Shown: positions 53,941-63,430, counted from the stretch's first letter. The stretch is 64,000 nt of DNA from Pseudomonas sp. UBA6562 (GCF_002434265.1 NZ_DJJS01000004.1:474975-538974); one strand, 5' to 3'. Notes: generated by a model from the sequence alone, not told the origin. Numbers and translations: made by a program.

Positions 53941-54486
53941 TTACTTTCGCCAGATCAACGCCGACGTATCGAACCCTTGCTCACGCGCCACCTTCAGCAG
54001 CTCGTCCCGTGTAGCCTGGCTGACCTCGGGTGTGCGCGACAGCAGCCACAAATAATCACGATCCGGATGCCCGACCACGGCCACCTTGTACTCGGGATCG
54101 TGGTAGATCACCCAGTAATGGCCCTTGGTCAGTCCTGGGGCCAAGCGGCTAAACCAATTATCGAAGCGCACCCACAGCTTGTCGGTACGCCCGGCCACCT
54201 GCGGTTCGGCGATGCCCTGGACCTCGTTGACCTCGCCGTTCTTCTCGCGGCAGCGGTTGAGCACATCGATGCGGCCGTCGTCGCGCAGGCCGTAGTGGGC
54301 TTCGGACTGCACGCATTTGCGCTGGAAGAACATCGGCAGCCGGGCCAGCTCGTACCACGTGCCTTGGTAGCGTTCGAGGTCGACCTGCATGGTGCTTGGC
54401 GGCGGGCTGGAGCGCTTGGCGTTGTTGCTGCAGGCGACGAGGGCGAGGGCGATGCAACCGAGGGTGAGCAGTGCGCGGGTTTTCAT
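53941..54486 (-). CDS. blc: Outer-membrane lipocalin (Blc-like lipoprotein)
   Basis: This 181-residue protein has a lipoprotein signal ALALVACSNN (lipobox LVAC, Cys19). The lipocalin signature ERYQGTWYELARLPMFFQRKC is at about 38-58, WVIYHDPEYKVAVVGHPDRD lies further on, and the closing YLWLLSRTP is also typical. Blc-type proteins bind fatty acids or lysophospholipids at the outer membrane. GGGAGG lies close to the ATG. It is a stand-alone gene. Confidence 0.92.
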   Translation of the reverse strand: MKTRALLTLGCIALALVACSNNAKRSSPPPSTMQVDLERYQGTWYELARLPMFFQRKCVQSEAHYGLRDDGRIDVLNRCREKNGEVNEVQGIAEPQVAGRTDKLWVRFDNWFSRLAPGLTKGHYWVIYHDPEYKVAVVGHPDRDYLWLLSRTPEVSQATRDELLKVAREQGFDTSALIWRK

Positions 54487-54597
54487 GAGTCCTCCCAGGG
54501 AAAGGAAAGCCGCCGGCGAAGGGCTCGCGCGGCGGCGTCTGGGAGTTTGGATGCCACGCGCCGCAAAAAGTTGAATGCGGCGGCTAGGCCGGGGCCG

Positions 54598-55887
54598 TCA
54601 GGGCAGGTCGACGCTGCGGTAGAAGGCCGTCAGCACCTTGACCAGGTGCGCCAGGTCGTGGCTGCCGCACAGCTCGCGGATCGAGTGCATGGCGAAGGTC
54701 GGCAGGCCGATGTCGACGGTGCGCACGCCCAGGTGGCTGGCGGTGATCGGGCCGATGGTCGAACCGCAGCCCATGTCGCTGCGCACCACGAAGCTCTGCA
54801 CCGGCACTTCCTCGGCCATGCACAGGTGGCGGAAGAAGCCCGCCGTTTCGCTGTTGGTGGCGTAGCGCTGGTTGCTGTTGACCTTGATCACGGGGCCGGC
54901 GTTGAGCTTGGGGCCGTGGTTGCCGTCGTGCTTGTCGGCGTAGTTAGGGTGCACGCCGTGAGCGTTGTCGGCCGAGATCATCAGCGAGCGCTGGATGGCG
55001 CGCACGTACTCGTCCTGGCCGGGCAGCAGGCGTTGCAGGGTCTGTTCGAGCATCGGGCCGTCGGCGCCGCAGGCCGAGGACGAGCCGATCTCTTCGTGGT
55101 CGGTGCACACCAGTACGCAGGTCTGCTCGCTGTCGGCGCCCAGCAGCGCTTGCAGGCCGGCGTAGCACGACAGCAGGTTGTCGAGCCGGGCACCGGCGAT
55201 GAAGTCGCCGTTCAGACCGATCAGGGCGGCTTCCTGGGTATCGTAGAAGCTCAGCTCGTAGTCGAGCACCACGTCGGCGATCAGCTCGTGCTCGCGGGCC
55301 AGTTGCTCGGTGAGCAGGGCACGGAAGTCGACGCGCTCGTTGCCGGCCACCTGGGCCAGGATCGGCGGCAGCTCGTTCTGCGGGTTGATGGCCCAGCCTT
55401 CGTTGGCACCGCGGTTGAGGTGGATGGCCAGGTTGGGAATGATGGCGATCGGCAGGGTGAAGTCGATCAGCTGGCTTTCGACCTTGCCGTCGCGGCGGAA
55501 GGTCACCCGCCCGGCCAACGACAGGTCGCGGTCGAACCAGGGCGCCAGCAGCGCGCCGCCGTAGACTTCCACGCCCAGCTGCAGAAAACCCTGGCGTTGC
55601 AGCTCGGGCTGCGGCTTGACCCGCAGGCAAGGGCTGTCGGTGTGCGCGCCGACCATGCGGAGGCCGCCTTGCACGGGCGACTGGCGGCCCAGGCTGATGG
55701 CGATCAGGGACGAATCGTTGCGGGTGACGTAGTAGCGCCCGCCAGGCACCGTGGCCCAGCTGTCGCGTTCGTCGAGGCGTTGATAGCCCGCCGCTTCCAG
55801 GCGCTGGGCCAGGCTCGCGGTCGCATGGAAAGGGGTGGGAGAGGCCTTGAGGAAATCGATCAGGCCGGCATTGAGGGCGTCGCGCAT
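54598..55887 (-). CDS. apeB: M18 family aminopeptidase
   Basis: This is a 429-residue metallopeptidase of the aspartyl-aminopeptidase type. GAHTDSPCLRVKP (79-91) carries the first metal His and Asp. VCTDHEEIGSSSACGADGP near 255 gives the catalytic Glu pair, and VRSDMGCGSTIGP near 360 and SIRELCGSHDLAHLVK near the end give the remaining ligands. It removes N-terminal acidic or neutral residues from peptides in the cytoplasm. Length matches bacterial M18 members. Confidence 0.94.
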   Translation of the reverse strand: MRDALNAGLIDFLKASPTPFHATASLAQRLEAAGYQRLDERDSWATVPGGRYYVTRNDSSLIAISLGRQSPVQGGLRMVGAHTDSPCLRVKPQPELQRQGFLQLGVEVYGGALLAPWFDRDLSLAGRVTFRRDGKVESQLIDFTLPIAIIPNLAIHLNRGANEGWAINPQNELPPILAQVAGNERVDFRALLTEQLAREHELIADVVLDYELSFYDTQEAALIGLNGDFIAGARLDNLLSCYAGLQALLGADSEQTCVLVCTDHEEIGSSSACGADGPMLEQTLQRLLPGQDEYVRAIQRSLMISADNAHGVHPNYADKHDGNHGPKLNAGPVIKVNSNQRYATNSETAGFFRHLCMAEEVPVQSFVVRSDMGCGSTIGPITASHLGVRTVDIGLPTFAMHSIRELCGSHDLAHLVKVLTAFYRSVDLP

Positions 55888-55940
55888 AGGTCACTCCAGA
55901 CAGCAGAGGCGCGAGTTTAACGCAGTTTGTCGCGGTGCGA

Positions 55941-56822
55941 TCAGGCCGCGAAGATTTTCTGCGCCTGGGCGAAGCATTGCTCGGCGATCGCCGAACGCGG
56001 CGCGCTGCGGCGCAGCAGCAGGCCCACCTGGCTACGGATGCTGGCGTCTTCCAGCGGCAGGATCTGCAAATGCTCGCCCAGCGCTTCCAGGCCGAAATCC
56101 AGCGGCATGACGGCACAGCACAAGCCGCAGCCCACGGCCTGCACCAATTGGAAGGTGGAGTCGCTTTCCAGCACCGCGCGTGGCTCCAGGCCGCGGCTGC
56201 GCAGGCTCAGGTCCAGCGACTGGCGGTAGTGCATGGCCTTGCTCGGCAGGCCCAGGGGCAAGCCGGCCAAGTCTTCCCAGTGCAACGGCCCGTCGAGCGG
56301 GAAATGGCGGGTGTCGTGCAGCAGGCCCATGGTCGTGAGGCCCAGCTCGATGACGTCGAAATAGCGGGTGTCCACCTGATCCAGGTAGCAGATGCCCAAA
56401 TCCAGCTGGTTGCGGCTCAGGCCATCGATGATCTGCTCGGAGCTCAGCGACGACAGTTGGAACTGCAAGCCCGGGTGCGACTGGCGCAGCGGCAGTAACA
56501 AAGCCATGGGGTTGAAACTGGCGAGCGGCACCGTGCCCAAGCGCAGGCTGCCCACCACCTGGCCGCGGCAACTGGCGGCCTCGGCGTTCAGGCCGTCGTG
56601 GGCGGCCATCAGCGTGCGCGCCCAGGCCAGGATGCGCTCGCCGGCCTCGGTGAAACCCTCGAAGCGCTGGCCGCGCTCGACCAAGGTCAGCTCCAGCTCG
56701 TCTTCGAGGTTGCGCAGGCGCATCGACAGGGTCGGCTGGGTGACATGGCACAGCGCCGCCGCCTGGCCGAAATGCCGGGTCTGGTCGAGGGCGATGAGGA
56801 ACTTGAGCTGCTTGATGTCCAT
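55941..56822 (-). CDS. LysR-family transcriptional regulator
   Basis: This is a 293-residue protein. The winged helix-turn-helix lies in residues 1-60 (QAAALCHVTQPTLSMRLRNLE), and the effector domain runs from about 90 (GSLRLGTVPLASFNPMALLL). Target and effector are unknown. It lies between apeB and moaA on the same strand with gaps over 50 bases on both sides, so it need not regulate either; no divergent partner gene is present. Confidence 0.9.
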   Translation of the reverse strand: MDIKQLKFLIALDQTRHFGQAAALCHVTQPTLSMRLRNLEDELELTLVERGQRFEGFTEAGERILAWARTLMAAHDGLNAEAASCRGQVVGSLRLGTVPLASFNPMALLLPLRQSHPGLQFQLSSLSSEQIIDGLSRNQLDLGICYLDQVDTRYFDVIELGLTTMGLLHDTRHFPLDGPLHWEDLAGLPLGLPSKAMHYRQSLDLSLRSRGLEPRAVLESDSTFQLVQAVGCGLCCAVMPLDFGLEALGEHLQILPLEDASIRSQVGLLLRRSAPRSAIAEQCFAQAQKIFAA

Positions 56823-56949
56823 GGGAAGGCCTGCGCGTGCATGAGCGCTCGACCTTAACCAAGTCCGTGGTGTCTCGCTATCGATTAATAGAGCAGGTCG
56901 ATCGGTCGCAAGAGGGGGTGGGCGGTGATGGATAGACAGTGACGCGCGG

Positions 56950-57948
56950 TCAACCGCCCGTCATGTTCATGAAACGCACGATCTGCACCTCGCCGCCCAC
57001 TTCGAAGTGATGGCGGTAGGGCTTGAGCTGCACCGCTTCGCGGATGGCCTTTTCCAGGCGCTCGCTGTCGCCCGGATGGGCGCGCAATACCTGTTTCAGG
57101 TCCAGCGAATGCTCGTTGCCCAGGCACAGCAGCAGACGGCCTTCGACGGTCAGCCGCACGCGGTTGCAGGTGGCGCAGAAGTTATGGCTGTGCGGCGAAA
57201 TGAATCCTACCCGCGTCTGCGGCGCTTCGGCCAGGCGCCAGTAGCGCGCCGGGCCCTGGGAGGTCTCGGCCGATTCGACCAGGGTGAAATGCGGGGCCAG
57301 GCGCTCGCGCACCTCGTCGCTGGAGCAGAACGACTCGGCACGCGCGTGCTCCTCGATCACCCCCAGCGGCATCTCCTCGATGAAGGTAATGTCCAGCTCG
57401 CGCTCGATGGCGAAACGTACCAGGTCGACGATCTCGTGGTCGTTGCGGCCCTTGAGCACCACGGCGTTGAGTTTGGTGCGACGAAAACCCGCCGCGCGCG
57501 CGGCATCGATGCCGGCGATCACCTGGGCCAGGTCGCCGGTGCGGGTGAGCTGGCGGAAACGTTCGGGGTCGAGGCTGTCGAGGCTGATGTTGAGACGGGT
57601 GACGCCAGCGTCGAACAGCGGTTGCGCCAGACGGCCCAGTTGCGAGCCGTTGCTGGTCAGGCACAGTTCGCGCAAGCCCGGCAGTGCCCCGATGCGTTGG
57701 CACAGACCGACGATGCCCTGGCGCACCAGCGGCTCGCCGCCGGTCAGACGAATCTTGCGCGTGCCCAAGGCGACGAAGCGCTCGGCGATCTGGTACAGCT
57801 CTTCCAGGCTGAGGATCTGCTGGCGTGGCAGGAACTGCATCTCTTCGGCCATGCAGTACACACAGCGAAAATCGCAACGATCTGTCACAGACATCCGCAG
57901 GTAGTCGATCTTGCGATTGAAGCTGTCGATCAGCGCTGGCTCGTTCAC
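56950..57948 (-). CDS. moaA: GTP 3',8-cyclase (molybdenum cofactor synthesis), GTG start
   Basis: This 332-residue radical-SAM enzyme has the first cluster motif CDFRCVYC (25-32) and the second near 255 (FCATCNRVRL...LLLCLG). The protein ends in the Gly-Gly needed for activity (NMTGG). With MoaC it makes cyclic pyranopterin from GTP. It starts with GTG (MNEPALIDSF); no ATG lies at the family start. Confidence 0.95.
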   Translation of the reverse strand: MNEPALIDSFNRKIDYLRMSVTDRCDFRCVYCMAEEMQFLPRQQILSLEELYQIAERFVALGTRKIRLTGGEPLVRQGIVGLCQRIGALPGLRELCLTSNGSQLGRLAQPLFDAGVTRLNISLDSLDPERFRQLTRTGDLAQVIAGIDAARAAGFRRTKLNAVVLKGRNDHEIVDLVRFAIERELDITFIEEMPLGVIEEHARAESFCSSDEVRERLAPHFTLVESAETSQGPARYWRLAEAPQTRVGFISPHSHNFCATCNRVRLTVEGRLLLCLGNEHSLDLKQVLRAHPGDSERLEKAIREAVQLKPYRHHFEVGGEVQIVRFMNMTGG

Positions 57949-58088
57949 GTCTGTGCCTGGAAAGAAGGAAAGGGCGATATCTCGTTACCGCATCGAAGTC
58001 CACGCTATAGCCTGCGCCAGGCACCCGTCAAATCGCTTTTTCCGACCGTTCGATCAGCCCTGTCTATCGCCTGCCGTAGGCAGACGCT

Positions 58089-58547
58089 TCAGCGGTGGAC
58101 GGGAAACGCCGTGGTGTATTTCATCTGTTCCATGGCGAAGCTCGACGTCACGTTAGAGAGCCCTTCGGTGCAATTGATCAGTTTTTTGTAGAAGCGGTCG
58201 TACGCGCCGATGTCGGCTACCACCACGCGCAGCAGATAGTCCCAGTCGCCGGCCATGCGGTAGCACTCCATCACCTCTTCGAACGCAGTGACTTGGGCGG
58301 CGAAACGTTCGAGCCAGGCGCTGTCGTGATGCTGGGTCTTGAGCTGGACGAACACCGTCAGCCCCAGCCCCAGCCGCTCCGGGTCGAGCAACGCCACGCG
58401 GCCACGGATGTAGCCTTCTTCCTCCAGCCGTTTGACGCGTTTCCAGCAGGGTGTGGTGGACAGGTTGACGGCCTCGGCCAGGTCCTTGAGGGACAGCGAG
58501 GCGTCGCGCTGAAGCAGGGTGAGCAGGTGCTGGTCGAAGCTGTCCAT
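58089..58547 (-). CDS. Lrp/AsnC-family transcriptional regulator
   Basis: This is a 152-residue protein. The helix-turn-helix covers residues 1-60 (LLQRDASLSLKDLAEAVNLS; CWKRVKRLEEEGYIRG), and the RAM ligand-binding domain is at 65-150 (VECYRMAGDWDYLLRVVVAD-like run). The ATG at 58547 gives the family-standard MDSFDQHLL. It is divergent from a trans-sulfuration enzyme gene 147 bases away, so it probably senses an amino acid and controls that gene. Confidence 0.92.
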   Translation of the reverse strand: MDSFDQHLLTLLQRDASLSLKDLAEAVNLSTTPCWKRVKRLEEEGYIRGRVALLDPERLGLGLTVFVQLKTQHHDSAWLERFAAQVTAFEEVMECYRMAGDWDYLLRVVVADIGAYDRFYKKLINCTEGLSNVTSSFAMEQMKYTTAFPVHR

Positions 58548-58694
58548 GAAAGGCGGTCCATGTCGGGGCGCGGCGGGGAATGAAAGCTTCAAGACTACGG
58601 CATCGGCGGTGAATTGCACGCCTTACCGCAGGCTGCTGGCAGGCCCCTGGGGTTGTGCCATAGTGACGCTCTTTCCCTGTCCGTGGACCCGACC

Positions 58695-59864
58695 ATGTCC
58701 GACAAGCCCCAGCGTTTCGCCACCCGTACCCTGCATGCCGGCGAGCAGCACCGCGTCGCCGACAACGCCATCTTTCCGCCCATCGTCACGGCCAGCACCT
58801 TCACCAAGCGCAGCCTCGACGACGCCCCGCAATACGCCTATAGCCGCGTCGCCAACCCGACCCGCGACGCCTACGAAACGGCGGTCGCGGCGCTGGAAGA
58901 CGGGGTGGGTGCGGTGGCCTGCGCTTCGGGGGTGAACGCCACCGCCACGGTGCTGGAACTGCTGCCCAAAGACGCCCACGTCATCGTCATGAATGGCGTC
59001 TATGGCGGCACCTTCCGCATCCTCGAAGACTTTCGCAGCCACACCTCGGGGCTGACCACCAGCTACGTCGATCTCAACGACCTGGCCGCCGTCGAGGCGG
59101 CGATTCGGCCCAACACGCAGTTGATCTGGATCGAGTCGCCGACCAACCCGCTGCTGCACCTGGTCGATATCGAAGCCCTTTGCCAGTTGGCCAAGGCGCG
59201 GGGCATCCTCACCTGCATCGACAACACCTTCTGCTCGCCCTGGAACCAGCGCCCCCTGAACCTGGGCGTGGACCTGGTGATGCATTCGGCGAGCAAGTAC
59301 ATCGGCGGCCACTCCGACCTCACCGGCGGCATCGTCGTGGCCGGTAGCGACGTACTGCTCAAGCGCCTGCGGCGCATTAGCATGGCCATCGGCGCGATCC
59401 AGGGGCCGTTCGACTGCTACCTGGCCCTGCGCGGGCTCAAAACGCTGGACGTGCGCATGGAACGGCAATGCGCCAATGCCTTGCAGGTGGCGCGTTTCCT
59501 CGAAGGCCATCCGTCGATCGAGCAGGTGTACTACCCAGGGCTCGAAAGCCATCCGCAGTACGCCCTGTGCCAGCGCCAGATGCGCAGCGGCGGGGCGGTG
59601 GTGGCGATGAAGGTCAGGGCCGACCGCGTGGCGCTCAACCGCTTGGTGGAGACCCTGAAACTGTTCGTTCTGGCCGATTCGCTGGGCGGGGTGGAAAGCA
59701 TGCTCAACCATTCCTGGAGCATGTCGCACTGCTCGCTCAGCGCCGAGCAGAAGGGCGCGATGGGCATCAGCGAGAACCTGCTGCGGTTGTCGGTGGGGGT
59801 CGAGGACCATCGCGACCTGATCGAGGACTTGCAGGCGGCGCTGGAGGCCTGCACGCAGATGTGA
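58695..59864 (+). CDS. Cys/Met-metabolism PLP-dependent enzyme (cystathionine gamma-synthase/lyase family)
   Basis: This 389-residue enzyme has YSRVANPTR (49-57), YGGTFRIL (103-110), IDNTF (175-179) and SASKYIGGHSD (198-208) with PLP lysine 201. Methionine gamma-lyases carry Cys in the YGCT loop, while this protein has YGGT, so a gamma-lyase or synthase acting on cystathionine or a related thiol is more likely. The exact reaction is open. ATG 58695 gives MSDKPQRFATRTLHAG, which fits the family; upstream in-frame codons are not conserved in style. Divergent control by the Lrp gene is likely. Confidence 0.88.
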   Translation: MSDKPQRFATRTLHAGEQHRVADNAIFPPIVTASTFTKRSLDDAPQYAYSRVANPTRDAYETAVAALEDGVGAVACASGVNATATVLELLPKDAHVIVMNGVYGGTFRILEDFRSHTSGLTTSYVDLNDLAAVEAAIRPNTQLIWIESPTNPLLHLVDIEALCQLAKARGILTCIDNTFCSPWNQRPLNLGVDLVMHSASKYIGGHSDLTGGIVVAGSDVLLKRLRRISMAIGAIQGPFDCYLALRGLKTLDVRMERQCANALQVARFLEGHPSIEQVYYPGLESHPQYALCQRQMRSGGAVVAMKVRADRVALNRLVETLKLFVLADSLGGVESMLNHSWSMSHCSLSAEQKGAMGISENLLRLSVGVEDHRDLIEDLQAALEACTQM

Positions 59865-60010
59865 GCCTCCACCACGGCTACTAGGTGTGTCGAAGGGCAT
59901 AGGCGCACGGCAATCGAAGCGCTAATGCGCTGAACGGCTGTGCGAAGGGCCGCAATGCGGCCCCCCGATATGAAAGTTCGCTGTCTGCCCATCACAGGCA
60001 GGTGCTGCCC

Positions 60011-60247
60011 TCAATGCGCGGGCGGATGCACGATGCGTTCGATCTGGTCCTTGATCAGCAGACGCTCCTTGCGCAGACGGTTGATCGCCTCGTCGCTGGT
60101 GCCGTTGCGCTCGGCTACCAGCACTTGCTTGTCCGTGGCGTTGTAGTCCTTGTGCAGCTTATGCAGGGCAGGGTCCTGATCGATCAGTGCCTGGAAGGCG
60201 TCGGCGCTCAGGTGCAGATCGGCGAGCAAATCGTGCGGAACGGGCAT
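60011..60247 (-). CDS. YdcH-family (DUF465) small protein
   Basis: This 78-residue, highly charged and helical protein runs from MPVPHDLLADLHLSADAFQA to RLRKERLLIKDQIERIVHPP. The last part is the family signature (LKKxRLxLKDxI-like). The ATG at 60247 has a GAGGTG site upstream. The function is not known; the family is widespread in proteobacteria. It is divergent from rnd, with about 200 bases between. Confidence 0.9.
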   Translation of the reverse strand: MPVPHDLLADLHLSADAFQALIDQDPALHKLHKDYNATDKQVLVAERNGTSDEAINRLRKERLLIKDQIERIVHPPAH

Positions 60248-60453
60248 TTCTTCACCTCTGTCGGGAAATGCGGAGGGTGGAGCTTCTGAGGATAGCCCTT
60301 GTGCGCAGGGTGCGCGACCGTGGCCAGACGCCACTGGCCAGGTAAGCGGTGGTACATGCATAGCCCCTCGGCCCGGCACGGGTTTCACCCACGGCGCCCG
60401 CGCCGTATATACTGCGCGCCAATGTTTGTAGCAGAGCCTTTGTGGAGAGCCTC

Positions 60454-61587
60454 GTGGCCATAGAAATACACTGGATCCGTGACGACCAGACCCTGGCCGA
60501 GCACTGCCGACACTGGCACGAATTGCCCTTCGTGGCCGTCGACACCGAATTCATGCGGGTCGACACCTTCTACCCCAAGGCGGGCCTGATTCAGATCGGC
60601 GACGGCCAGCGGGCCTTTCTCATCGATCCCTTGCTGATTCGCGACTGGGCGCCGCTGGGCGAACTGCTCGAAGACAGCGCCGTGGTCAAGGTGCTGCACG
60701 CGTGCAGCGAAGACCTCGAAGTCTTGTTGCGCCTGACCGGCAAACTGCCGCAACCGCTGTTCGACACGCAGTTGGCCGCCGGTTACCTGAACATCGGCTT
60801 CTCCATGGGCTATTCGCGCCTGGTGCAGGACGTGCTGGGGCTCGACCTGCCCAAAGGCGAGACACGTTCGGACTGGTTGCAGCGGCCGTTGTCCGACACG
60901 CAAGTCAGCTACGCCGCCGAAGACGCCGTGCACCTGGCCGAGCTGTTCGCCGCGCTGCGCCCGCGGCTGTCGGACGATAAGTACGCCTGGGTTCTGGAAG
61001 ACGGTGCCGATTTGGTGGCGCAGATGCGCCGCGAGGTGTCGCCGCAGACGCTGTACCGCGACGTCAAGCTGGCCTGGAAGCTGTCCTGCCAGCAATTGGC
61101 GGTGCTGCGCGAGCTGTGCGCCTGGCGCGAGCGCGAGGCCCGTGCCCGCGACGTGCCGCGCAGCCGCATTCTGCGCGAGCAGTCGCTGTGGCCCATGGCC
61201 AAGAGCCAACCGACGTCCCTGACGGCCCTGGCCAAAATCGACGACATCCACCCGCGCACCCTGCGCCAGGACGGCGAAACGCTGCTGGCGCTGCTCAAGC
61301 AGGCCGCCAGCCTGCCGCCCGAGCAATGGCCGCCTGCGCAACCCGAACCCTTGCCCATCGAAGCTTCCGGCGTGCTCAAGCGCCTGCGCGCCATCGGCCA
61401 GGCCGAAGGCGAGCGGCTGGGTATCGCGCCCGAGCTGATGCTGCGCAAGAAAACCCTGGAAGCGCTGCTCAAGAGCGGCTACCCCAACGGTCCCTATCAA
61501 TTGCCCGAGTCGCTGCGCGGTTGGCGCCGCGAGCGTCTGGGCCAAGCCCTGCTCGACGACCTGGCGGGCAGCGGAGAACCGGCATGA
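60454..61587 (+). CDS. rnd: Ribonuclease D
   Basis: This is a 377-residue 3'-5' exoribonuclease. DEDD residues appear in FVAVDTEFMR (D30, E32), HACSEDLEVL (D87) and YAAEDAVHL near 150. HRDC domains fill the second half (ELCAWREREARARDVPRSRI). The GTG at 60454 is preferred because GGAGAG precedes it by about eight bases and gives MAIEIHWIRD; a GTG four codons earlier is possible. It trims tRNA 3' ends. It is coupled to the next gene by ATGA. Confidence 0.94.
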   Translation: MAIEIHWIRDDQTLAEHCRHWHELPFVAVDTEFMRVDTFYPKAGLIQIGDGQRAFLIDPLLIRDWAPLGELLEDSAVVKVLHACSEDLEVLLRLTGKLPQPLFDTQLAAGYLNIGFSMGYSRLVQDVLGLDLPKGETRSDWLQRPLSDTQVSYAAEDAVHLAELFAALRPRLSDDKYAWVLEDGADLVAQMRREVSPQTLYRDVKLAWKLSCQQLAVLRELCAWREREARARDVPRSRILREQSLWPMAKSQPTSLTALAKIDDIHPRTLRQDGETLLALLKQAASLPPEQWPPAQPEPLPIEASGVLKRLRAIGQAEGERLGIAPELMLRKKTLEALLKSGYPNGPYQLPESLRGWRRERLGQALLDDLAGSGEPA

Positions 61588-61877
61588 AACGCATTTGCTC
61601 GATCTACAAGAGCCCACGCAAGAACGAAATGTATCTTTATGTGCTCAAGGCCGACGGCCTGGAGCGCGTGCCCGAGGGGCTGTTGCCGGCCTTCGGCACC
61701 CCGGTGCATGCCTTCGACCTGGTGTTGACGCCCGAGCGCACGCTGGCCCGCGAGGACATCGCCAAAGTGCTGGAAAACCTGGAACAGCAGGGCTACCACC
61801 TGCAAATGCCGCCCGCCGAAGACGAATACATCGAGCACTTGCCCGAAGAACTGCTGCGCCGCAACGACCCGGTCTAG
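61584..61877 (+). CDS. YcgL domain protein
   Basis: This 97-residue protein opens MKRICSIYKSPRKNEMYLYV and ends with MPPAEDEYIEHLPEELLRRN, the YcgL-family pattern. The overlap with the rnd stop and only two bases before the next start suggest an operon. The family is linked to rnd in many gamma-proteobacteria. Its function is unresolved. Confidence 0.92.
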   Translation: MKRICSIYKSPRKNEMYLYVLKADGLERVPEGLLPAFGTPVHAFDLVLTPERTLAREDIAKVLENLEQQGYHLQMPPAEDEYIEHLPEELLRRNDPV

Positions 61878-61879
61878 CC

Positions 61880-62812
61880 ATGCGCGTACTGATCGCCGAG
61901 CAGGAGCACGCGTGCTACGCCCGCCTGCTGGCCGAGCACGCTCCGCACTTGCAGCTGCTGGCCAGCGCCGATCCCGCCGAGTTGCGGGGCTTGGCTGGCA
62001 AGGCCTCGATCTGGTTGGGCGAGCCCGACCTGTTGGCCGAGCTGCTGCGCCAGGGCCACGTACCGCACTGGCTGCAATCGACCTGGGCGGGCATCACGCC
62101 TTTGCTCGCAGCCGATCTACCGCATCACTACCGGCTCACGCGCGCGGTCGGCATCTTCGGCCAGGTCATGGCCGAGTACATGCTCACCTATCTGCTCAAC
62201 CACGAACGGCAGGTGCAGTCGCGTCTGCGCAGCCAGGTGCAGCGGCAATGGGATGCGCGCCCGGGCAGCAGCCTGGCGGGGCGCGAGGTGCTCATCGTCG
62301 GCTGTGGCGACATCGGCCAGCGCGTCGCCGAGTACCTGGCCAGCTTCGCCATGAAGGTGCGCGGTGTGGCCAGTACGGTGCGCCGACAGGCGCCATTCCT
62401 GGAAATCGCCGGCTTGGAGGCGCTGCCGCGCTTGGTGGCGCAGGCCGACTACGTGATCAACCTGTTGCCCGACACCCTGGCCACCCACGACCTCTACGAT
62501 GCCGCGCTGCTGCGCCGTTTCAAGACCAGCGCGCTACTGCTCAACGCCGGGCGGGGCGTGGCGGTGGTCGATGACGATCTGGTGCGGGCTTTGGAACAAG
62601 GCCATCTGGCTGGCGCGGTGATCGATGTCTGCCGCGAAGAGCCGTTGCCCGCCTCGCATCCCTTCTGGACCGCGCCACGGCTCACGCTGACCGGCCACAG
62701 CTCGGCGCCGACCTCGCCGGCGGCGATGGTCGGGCTGTTTCTCGAGAATGTGCAGGCCTATCAGGCGGGGCAGCCGCTGCGTGGCGAAGTGGATTTCCAG
62801 CGCGGCTATTGA
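61880..62812 (+). CDS. D-2-hydroxyacid dehydrogenase (GhrA-like)
   Basis: This 310-residue NAD(P)-binding enzyme has VLIVGCGDIGQRVAEYL near 137-153 as the dinucleotide fold. The catalytic Arg is in LLNAGRGVAVVD, the Glu in DVCREEPLPASHPFW and the His in TGHSSAPT. It probably reduces glyoxylate or hydroxypyruvate, though family substrate ranges are wide. It starts two bases after ycgL. Confidence 0.88.
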   Translation: MRVLIAEQEHACYARLLAEHAPHLQLLASADPAELRGLAGKASIWLGEPDLLAELLRQGHVPHWLQSTWAGITPLLAADLPHHYRLTRAVGIFGQVMAEYMLTYLLNHERQVQSRLRSQVQRQWDARPGSSLAGREVLIVGCGDIGQRVAEYLASFAMKVRGVASTVRRQAPFLEIAGLEALPRLVAQADYVINLLPDTLATHDLYDAALLRRFKTSALLLNAGRGVAVVDDDLVRALEQGHLAGAVIDVCREEPLPASHPFWTAPRLTLTGHSSAPTSPAAMVGLFLENVQAYQAGQPLRGEVDFQRGY

Positions 62813-62836
62813 TCCCCCGGCAGCTGCCGGATCGCT

Positions 62837-63430
62837 TTACAGCGTGAAGTCGCCGTCTGCGGCCAGGGCGCTCAGCGGCAGGCGCGCGCTAGGCACTTCA
62901 CGGGCCTGCAGCTGCTCGGGCAGGCTCGCCTTGTCGCCTTGCTTGCCAATGGCGACGAAGGCATGGATGTCGTAACCCTCGGGAATTTTCAGCGCTTCAC
63001 GGGTACGCTCCCGATCGAAGCCGGCCATGCCATGGGTGTGCCAGCCGCTGAGGCTCGCCTGCAAGGCCAGGTGCGCCCAGGCGGCGCCGGTGTCGAAGGT
63101 GTGCCACAGCGCCGGGCCTTCTTCGCTGGCGCCGGGGGCGGTGAAGGTGGTCTTGGACAGGACGACCACGAGGGCCGACGCATGCTGCGCCCAACTGCGG
63201 TTGAACGGCACCAGCAGATCCAGGAAGCGCTCCCAGTTCGGCGTGTCGCGGCGGGCGTAGAGGAAGCGCCAGGGCTGCGAGTTGTAGGCCGAGGGCGCCC
63301 AGCGCGCGGCTTCGAGAAAGCTCAGCAGCGTCTCTTCGGCGATCGGTTGCGGGTCGAAGGCGCGTGGCGACCAGCGCTGGATGAATTGCGCGTCGATGGG
63401 GTAGTCGGCGCTGCGGGGGGTGTCGGTCAT
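62837..63430 (-). CDS. Nitroreductase-family protein
   Basis: This 197-residue FMN-binding protein shows RWSPRAFDPQPIAEETLLSF (19-38) and EAARWAPSAYNSQPWRFLYA (41-60), the family FMN-contacting signatures. GWHTHGMAGFDRERTREAL follows later. It probably reduces nitro or enone compounds with NAD(P)H; the natural substrate is unknown. It is convergent with the dehydrogenase gene. Confidence 0.9.
   Translation of the reverse strand: MTDTPRSADYPIDAQFIQRWSPRAFDPQPIAEETLLSFLEAARWAPSAYNSQPWRFLYARRDTPNWERFLDLLVPFNRSWAQHASALVVVLSKTTFTAPGASEEGPALWHTFDTGAAWAHLALQASLSGWHTHGMAGFDRERTREALKIPEGYDIHAFVAIGKQGDKASLPEQLQAREVPSARLPLSALAADGDFTL

Noticed and set aside
53977..55920. 647-codon plus-strand frame opposite the lipocalin and apeB genes
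   Set aside because: It crosses two real minus-strand genes and shows antisense-type composition.
57007..58191. 394-codon plus-strand frame opposite moaA
   Set aside because: moaA has intact radical-SAM and C-terminal Gly-Gly motifs; this frame is its antisense.
59947..59963. GGGCCGC-AAT-GCGGCCC hairpin as a terminator of the PLP-enzyme gene
   Set aside because: The stem is real, but it is about 80 bases after the stop and has no T-run on either strand, so a terminator call is not supported.
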